This document shows, one piece after another, positions 59,007 through 64,000 of a DNA stretch of 64,000 nucleotides; the first letter of the stretch is position 1; each line of letters opens with the position of its first letter. The position numbers and the translations under genes were made by a program. The DNA comes from Microbacterium sp. lyk4-40-TSB-66 (GTDB lineage: Bacteria; Actinomycetota; Actinomycetes; Actinomycetales; Microbacteriaceae): contig NZ_JARVRW010000002.1 in NCBI RefSeq assembly GCF_030209475.1, positions 434,001 to 498,000 on the forward strand, written 5' to 3'. The notes beneath the pieces were generated by a model. It saw only the letters and a program-made list of their open reading frames with translations, was not told the origin of the DNA and did not search any database.

Positions 59007-61904
59007 GTGTCGACATTCCTGTACACCCTGGGTCGCTGGTCGTTCCGCCACCCGTGGCGCGTCCTGACCGCGTGGCTCTTGGTGCTCGTGCTCGCCGGCG
59101 GCGGGGTCGCGCTCTTCGCCAAGGGCACCGACAACACCTTCACCATCCCCGGCACCGAGTCGCAGGCCGGTCTCGAGATGCTCGAGCGCACCTTCCCCCA
59201 GGTGAGCGGGGCGAGCGCCGAGATCATCGTCGTCGCGGCCGACGGCGCGAGCGTGCGCGACCAGGCGTATCAAGACGCCATCGCGACGACGACCGCCGAC
59301 GTCGGGGGGCTCGACTTCGTCGAGGCCGTCACCGATCCCTACGACGCGCGCATCTCCGGCGGCGTCGCCGACGACGACCGCGCGGCGATCGTGCGCATCC
59401 AGTTCTCCGGCGAGGCCACGGCCGTTCCGCAGGCCACGGAAGACGGTCTGCGAGAAGCGGCGACACCCCTCGGCTCGGCCCTGCCCGCGGGCTCGCAGGC
59501 CGTGCTCGGCGGGCAGCTGTTCGCCACCGAGATCCCCGGCGCCTCCCTCACCGAGGCGATCGGCGTGTTGATCGCCGCGCTCGTGCTGATGATGACGTTC
59601 CGCTCGTTCCTCGTGGCCGGCATGCCGCTGGCCACGGCGATCCTGGGCGTCGCCCTCTCGATCGGCCTCATCTTCATCGCGACCGGCTTCGCCACCGTGT
59701 CGGCGACCACGCCGCTGCTGGCAGTGATGCTGGGACTCGCGGTGGGCATCGACTACGCCCTCTTCATCGTGTCGCGACATCAAGACCAGACACGGGCGGG
59801 AATGGACCCCGAGGAGTCGACCGCGCGCGCCGTCGGCACCGCGGGATCGGCCGTCGTCTTCGCCGGCATCACCGTGCTCATCGCCCTCATCGGGCTGAGC
59901 TTCGCCGGCATCCCGTTCCTGACCACGATGGGCATCGCCGCATCCGTCGCGGTCGCGATCGCGGTGTGCGTCGGTCTCACCCTGACGCCCGCGCTGCTGG
60001 GCTTCGCCGGCCATCGCGTGGTCGGGTGGGGACACAAGCGACCCGAGAAACGCGCTCGGGGTGCTGCCGTCGACGACCCCGCCGAGGCCGCCCGGGCTGC
60101 CGCCGAGAGTCGTGAGAAGGCTGACACCGCGGCCATCCGCGCGCAGCGCAACGGCCCCGCGAAGCGCTGGGTGGGGCTGGTGACACGGCGTCCCGTCGTC
60201 ACCACCGTCGCCATCGTCGCCCTCCTCGGAACGGCGGCGATCCCCGCCGCATCTCTCGCCCTGACCCTGCCGAACGCCGGACAGCTGCCCGAGGGCGACG
60301 AAGCCCGAGTGGCGTACGAGCTGACCGACGAGTACTTCGGGCCGGGAGCCAATGGCCCGCTCATCATGACCGGCACGATCGTCACGAGCAACGACCCGCT
60401 CACCCTGATGACCGACATCGGTGATGAGATCGCGAAGATCCCCGGCGTCGCCGAGGTCGCGCTCGCGACGCCGAACGAGACCGCCGACACCGGCATCGTG
60501 CAGATCGTGCCCGAGACCGCTCCCGACGACCCCCGCACCGCCGACCTCGTCCGCGAGCTGCGGGCGCAGGAAGACCGCCTCTACGACGAGTTCGGCGTGC
60601 GCCTCCTCGTCACCGGGTACACCGCCGTCACGATCGACATCTCCGACCAACTGGGGGCGGCGCTGCTGCCGTTCGGCCTCTTCGTGGTCGGACTGTCGCT
60701 CATCCTGTTGATGATCGTCTTCCGCTCGATCTGGGTACCCCTCACCGCCGCCGGGGGCTACCTGCTGTCTGTCGCCGCCGCCTTCGGCGTTGTCGCCGCG
60801 GTGTTCGAATGGGGGTGGTTCGCCGACGCGCTGCACGTGGCCAAGGTCGGTCCCATCATCAGCTTCATGCCGATCGTCGTGATGGGCGTGCTCTTCGGTC
60901 TCGCCATGGACTACCAGGTGTTCCTCGTGTCGCGCATGCGAGAGGACTACGTGCACGCGCATCGCGACGGACGCACGCCGCGCGAGGTCGCGCTCGGAGC
61001 CGTCCGCAGCGGGTTCGCGGCATCCGCCCGCGTGGTGGTCGCGGCCGCGGTCATCATGTTCGCCGTCTTCGTGGCGTTCGTCCCCGAGGGCGACTCCAGC
61101 CTCAAGCCCATCGCGCTCGGCCTCGCCGTCGGCGTCGCCGTCGACGCGTTCCTCGTGCGCATGACTCTCGTGCCGGCCGTACTCGCCCTGCTCGGAGACA
61201 AGGCCTGGTGGATGCCGCGCTGGCTCGACCGGCTGCTCCCCAAGTTCGACGTCGAGGGCGAGGCCGTCGAACGCGAAGTGCGCCTCGCCGACTGGCCCAC
61301 CGAACCGGCGATGTCCCTCGCCGCCGACGATCTGCGGACGGTCCCGGCAACGGATGCCGAGGAGCCCGTGTTCCGCGACGTCTCGGTGCGCCTCGGGTAC
61401 GGGGGGACGCTGCTGGTCACGGGCGAGACTCCCACGACCCGCACCCTGCTCCTCGCTGTGGCGGGTCGTCTGTCGAAGATCGAGGGAAAGCTGCGGGTCG
61501 ACGGGTTGCTCGTGCCCGAGCGCGCGGGCGCCGTGCGGGCACGCGTCGGCGTCGCCCTGCTCGACGATCCCGAGACCGCCGGCGCCGAGGTCGGTCAGGC
61601 CGTCGGAGGCGGGGCGCGCATCGTCGTGGTGTCCGATGTGGACCGCCTCGACGACGATGCCCGCGACGAGGTGGCGCAGGTCCTGCGTCGAGCCGCGACC
61701 GCGGCGCGCGAGCGATCCGATGACGCCTCGTCGCCCCTCACCCTCATCGTCTCGGCGCGCGACGAACGCCGAGCCCTCGCGCTGCTCGCCGAGGCGCAGC
61801 GGCCCGATGTGGCCTCCCTCGCCCTGCCGACCCTGCGCCGTCACCGCCCGAGCGAACCGGCGCAACCGGAATCCTTCGCCGATATCTCCGAGGTGTTCGC
61901 ATGA
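59007..61904 (+). CDS. MMPL-family transporter with degenerate ABC-like C-terminal domain
   Basis: This RND-type exporter has 965 residues and two repeats of six helices. The MMPL hallmarks are 'GLAVGIDYALFIVSRHQDQT' in the first half and 'FGLAMDYQVFLVSRMREDYV' in the second. It probably exports lipids, siderophores or drugs. Residues about 785-965 are an added domain resembling an ABC ATPase ('VFRDVSVRLGYGGTLLVTGE'; a 'VSDVDRLDDD' Walker-B-like block). The Walker A position reads TGETPTTRT without Gly-Lys, so ATP hydrolysis is unlikely. GTG 59007 follows GGGAG; GTG 58995 is the alternative. The stop overlaps the next gene. Confidence 0.87.
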   Translation: MSTFLYTLGRWSFRHPWRVLTAWLLVLVLAGGGVALFAKGTDNTFTIPGTESQAGLEMLERTFPQVSGASAEIIVVAADGASVRDQAYQDAIATTTADVGGLDFVEAVTDPYDARISGGVADDDRAAIVRIQFSGEATAVPQATEDGLREAATPLGSALPAGSQAVLGGQLFATEIPGASLTEAIGVLIAALVLMMTFRSFLVAGMPLATAILGVALSIGLIFIATGFATVSATTPLLAVMLGLAVGIDYALFIVSRHQDQTRAGMDPEESTARAVGTAGSAVVFAGITVLIALIGLSFAGIPFLTTMGIAASVAVAIAVCVGLTLTPALLGFAGHRVVGWGHKRPEKRARGAAVDDPAEAARAAAESREKADTAAIRAQRNGPAKRWVGLVTRRPVVTTVAIVALLGTAAIPAASLALTLPNAGQLPEGDEARVAYELTDEYFGPGANGPLIMTGTIVTSNDPLTLMTDIGDEIAKIPGVAEVALATPNETADTGIVQIVPETAPDDPRTADLVRELRAQEDRLYDEFGVRLLVTGYTAVTIDISDQLGAALLPFGLFVVGLSLILLMIVFRSIWVPLTAAGGYLLSVAAAFGVVAAVFEWGWFADALHVAKVGPIISFMPIVVMGVLFGLAMDYQVFLVSRMREDYVHAHRDGRTPREVALGAVRSGFAASARVVVAAAVIMFAVFVAFVPEGDSSLKPIALGLAVGVAVDAFLVRMTLVPAVLALLGDKAWWMPRWLDRLLPKFDVEGEAVEREVRLADWPTEPAMSLAADDLRTVPATDAEEPVFRDVSVRLGYGGTLLVTGETPTTRTLLLAVAGRLSKIEGKLRVDGLLVPERAGAVRARVGVALLDDPETAGAEVGQAVGGGARIVVVSDVDRLDDDARDEVAQVLRRAATAARERSDDASSPLTLIVSARDERRALALLAEAQRPDVASLALPTLRRHRPSEPAQPESFADISEVFA

Positions 61905-64000
61905 CTCTCCCCGTCGAGCGCTCCCGCTCACGCCGCCCCGTCACCTGGCTGACGCTGATCGGCGTCCTGCTGCTGCCCGCGGTGATCGGCGGCATCCTCG
62001 TCGGCGCGCTGTACGACCCCACCGACCGGCTCGACAACATCACGGCCGCGATCGTCAACGACGACAAGGCCGTCGAGCTCGACGGTCAACTCGTTCCTCT
62101 GGGTCGGCAACTCACCGGCGGCCTGGTAAAGGGCGCCGACGACCAGCCCAGCAACATCGACTGGGTCATCTCGAACGACGAGGACGCCACGGCGGGTCTC
62201 GCCGACGGCACGTACACCGCCGTCGTGACCATCCCCGAGAACTTCACCGCCGCCTCGCTCTCCACCCGCCCCGGAGAGACACCCGAGAAGGCCACCATCA
62301 ACGTGCAGACGGCGCCCGACGCGCGTGTCGTCGACGGCGCGATCACCGCGCAACTGGCATCCACCGCGTCCAGCGTCTACGGCAGCGAGCTGTCGTCGCA
62401 GTACCTGAAGAACGTGTTCCTCGGCTTCACCACGCTCGGCGACCAGCTCGGTCAAGCGGCCGGTGGAGCGCGCCAGCTCGCCGACGGCGCCACGCAGGCC
62501 GCCACCGGTGCAGACGGGCTGCAGGACGGCGTGGGCCAGCTCTCCGACGGCGCCGGCGCACTCTCGAGCGGCGTCGGTCAGCTCGCGACGGGGGTCGACC
62601 AGCTCTCGGGAGGCGTCGGACAGCTCGCCACCGGTGCGGGAGCCCTGTCGAACGGTGCGGGTCTGCTCGCGGCCGGGGCGGGCGAGCTCTCGGGCGGTGC
62701 CGGACAGATCTCGAGCGGCGCGACGGGACTCGCCGACGGCGCCGACCAGCTCGCCGGCGGTGCCAGTCAACTCGCCACCGGCACGCGCGACGCCGCGGCC
62801 GGGGTCGGACGTCTCGCCGGCGGCGCCGACGGCATCGCCGAGGGCAACCGCCAGCTGGCCGACCAGATCGGACAGATCGCCGACGCCATTCCTCCGGGCT
62901 TCGAGCAGGCCGCGAACGACGTGGCCGACGCCGCGCCGCAGGTCAACGACGCCCTCGTCACCGCCGCAGCCGATCTGCGGCGCCTGGCGGACACCTGCGA
63001 TGCAAGCACGAGCCCCGAGCTGTGCGAGCAGTTGCGGGTCGCCTCCGACCGTGCCGACGCCGCCCTCCCGAGCGCCCAGCAGACCGTGACCGACGTCGCG
63101 CAGATCGCCAGGCAGGCGGCCCAACTCCCCGCCGGCGTCCGCACCATCGCCGACGCCAACGCGCAGTTGGCCGAGGGAGCCGCAGGCCTGGCCGTCGGCG
63201 CACGCGACGCCGAGAGCGGACTGAACACGATCGCCGGCGGCATCGACGGCGTGGCAGCCGGCGCGACCGGACTCGGCGACGGTGCACGGCAGCTGGGCAC
63301 CGGTGCGAACGCGCTCGGCTCCGGCGCCTCGCAGCTGGCCGGTGGGCTCGCGCAGACCCGTGACGGCGCGGCGCAGCTCGCCACGGGGGCGCAAGGTGCG
63401 GCAGGCGGCGCCTCGCAGCTCGCGGCGGGCGCCCAGGGGGCCGCCGACGGCGCGTCGCAACTCGCGACCGGCGCCCAGGACGCCGCTGACGGTGCCGGTC
63501 AGCTCGCCGACGGCGTCGACCAGGTGGCATCCGGAACGACATCCCTCGCCGACGGGCTCGACACCGCGGTGTCGCAGGTGCCGACCTACACCGACGCCGA
63601 GGCGGCCACCCTCGCCGACGTCGTCGCCGACCCCGTCTCGGCAACGGGTGCGAGCGACTCGCTCTTCGGCCTCGCGGCGGTGCCCCTCCTGGCGATGGCG
63701 GTGCTCTGGTTCGGCGGACTCGCCTCATTCGTGGCGTTCCAAGCCGTCTCGGCGCGGGCGCTCACGAGCCGCCGCCCCTCCGCCCTCGTCGCCCTGCGAG
63801 GCTTCTTGCCCGCGGCCGGCGTCGGCGCCGCGCAAGGCCTGCTGGTCGCGGCGGTCGTGCAGGTGGCATCCCGTTACGACTGGGGCGACTGGGCACTCTT
63901 CGCGCTCATCTGCGTCGCCGCGGGAATCGCTTTCGCGGCCGTGCATCAGGCTCTGGTCGCCGTGTTCGGGGGCGCCGGGCGCTGGGTGGCCGCGGTCATC
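61901..64000 (+). CDS. YhgE/Pip-family membrane protein, 3' end outside window
   Basis: From ATG 61901, overlapping the MMPL stop (ATGA), the frame stays open to the last base, 700 residues so far. A first helix (about 15-38) leads to an extracellular region. Then come long runs of a repeat of the form G-A-x-Q-L-x-x-G, at about 185-310 and 430-550 ('GAGALSNGAGLLAAGAGEL', 'GAQGAADGASQLATGAQ'), separated by a helical segment with 'CDASTSPELC', a likely disulfide. Membrane helices resume near 590. The architecture is that of YhgE/Pip (ABC-2-like) proteins, which accompany MMPL or Esx-type exporters. The end of the protein is not visible. Confidence 0.85.
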   Translation, partial: MTLPVERSRSRRPVTWLTLIGVLLLPAVIGGILVGALYDPTDRLDNITAAIVNDDKAVELDGQLVPLGRQLTGGLVKGADDQPSNIDWVISNDEDATAGLADGTYTAVVTIPENFTAASLSTRPGETPEKATINVQTAPDARVVDGAITAQLASTASSVYGSELSSQYLKNVFLGFTTLGDQLGQAAGGARQLADGATQAATGADGLQDGVGQLSDGAGALSSGVGQLATGVDQLSGGVGQLATGAGALSNGAGLLAAGAGELSGGAGQISSGATGLADGADQLAGGASQLATGTRDAAAGVGRLAGGADGIAEGNRQLADQIGQIADAIPPGFEQAANDVADAAPQVNDALVTAAADLRRLADTCDASTSPELCEQLRVASDRADAALPSAQQTVTDVAQIARQAAQLPAGVRTIADANAQLAEGAAGLAVGARDAESGLNTIAGGIDGVAAGATGLGDGARQLGTGANALGSGASQLAGGLAQTRDGAAQLATGAQGAAGGASQLAAGAQGAADGASQLATGAQDAADGAGQLADGVDQVASGTTSLADGLDTAVSQVPTYTDAEAATLADVVADPVSATGASDSLFGLAAVPLLAMAVLWFGGLASFVAFQAVSARALTSRRPSALVALRGFLPAAGVGAAQGLLVAAVVQVASRYDWGDWALFALICVAAGIAFAAVHQALVAVFGGAGRWVAAVI

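Noticed and set aside
58986..61931. Long minus-strand open frame (981 codons) opposite the MMPL gene
   Set aside because: Composition is an antisense shadow (Gly/Arg/Glu/His runs), and the plus strand encodes a clear MMPL transporter.
62461..63540. Repetitive sequence near the right edge as a CRISPR or tandem DNA repeat
   Set aside because: The repetition is at protein level (Q-L-x-x-G units) with diverged codons; there are no regular spacers.
1..64000. Insertion sequences, prophage genes, CRISPR arrays or further tRNA/rRNA genes
   Set aside because: No transposase, integrase, structural phage gene, repeat-spacer array or other RNA gene could be recognised on either strand.

Overview
The window looks like a chromosomal segment of a high-GC actinobacterium, most likely Microbacterium or a close relative in the Microbacteriaceae. 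The reasons are very GC-rich codon use, many GTG starts, a small family typical of that group at the left edge, a dispersed menaquinone gene set, an F420-type LLM oxidoreductase and an Arr rifampicin ADP-ribosyltransferase. No insertion sequence, transposase, phage gene or CRISPR array was seen. GC was judged by eye and not computed.

Region 1 (about 1-23.5 kb) is a locus for using a uronate-containing polysaccharide. A secreted 1615-residue GH59-like hydrolase (1085-5932) and a regulator (6154-7296) are followed by a minus-strand operon running from 20356 down to 7308. In transcription order it holds DUF2264, a CUT1 sugar-binding lipoprotein, two permeases, a DUF624/YesL protein, GH88 unsaturated glucuronyl hydrolase, an FAH-family protein, KduD, KduI, KDG kinase, KDPG aldolase, and an acyltransferase fused to an unassigned C-terminal domain. 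A heparinase II/III-type lyase and a second regulator are transcribed divergently (20476-23537). Together they describe lyase cleavage, removal of the unsaturated uronate, KduI and KduD conversion to 2-keto-3-deoxygluconate, then KdgK and Eda to pyruvate and glyceraldehyde 3-phosphate. The two regulators are paralogues that join a DeoR-type HTH to a LacI-type sugar-binding domain.

Region 2 (about 23.6-29.6 kb) has visibly lower GC and looks like an acquired segment. Its left end is a cysteine-synthase gene cut off after 78 codons, and its right end abuts the 3' end of a tRNA-Tyr gene. It carries a Cys/Met-metabolism PLP enzyme, a ketopantoate-reductase-like protein, an XRE-cupin regulator, a DapA-superfamily protein, an MFS transporter and a NUDIX hydrolase. 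Several of these appear to be transcribed without leaders.

Region 3 (29.6-42.9 kb) holds housekeeping and accessory genes: tRNA-Tyr, an FBP-domain protein, a YajQ protein, a RibD-like reductase with a small zinc-ribbon protein, a DUF2510/DUF4352-like membrane protein, arr coupled to an acyl-CoA synthetase, a FadR-type regulator divergent from a dicarboxylate symporter, a membrane-protein gene broken by an in-frame TGA, and an LpqY-SugABC-like sugar importer.

Region 4 (42.9-58.3 kb) contains the menaquinone genes menG, a polyprenyl diphosphate synthase, menF, menD, menA, menE, menB and menC. They are interleaved with fprA-like ferredoxin reductase, DUF402, PPK2, a Fic protein and an LLM oxidoreductase. 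Region 5 (58.3-64 kb) is a TetR-controlled export locus: an MMPL transporter carrying a degenerate ABC-like C-terminal domain, coupled to a YhgE/Pip protein that runs off the window.
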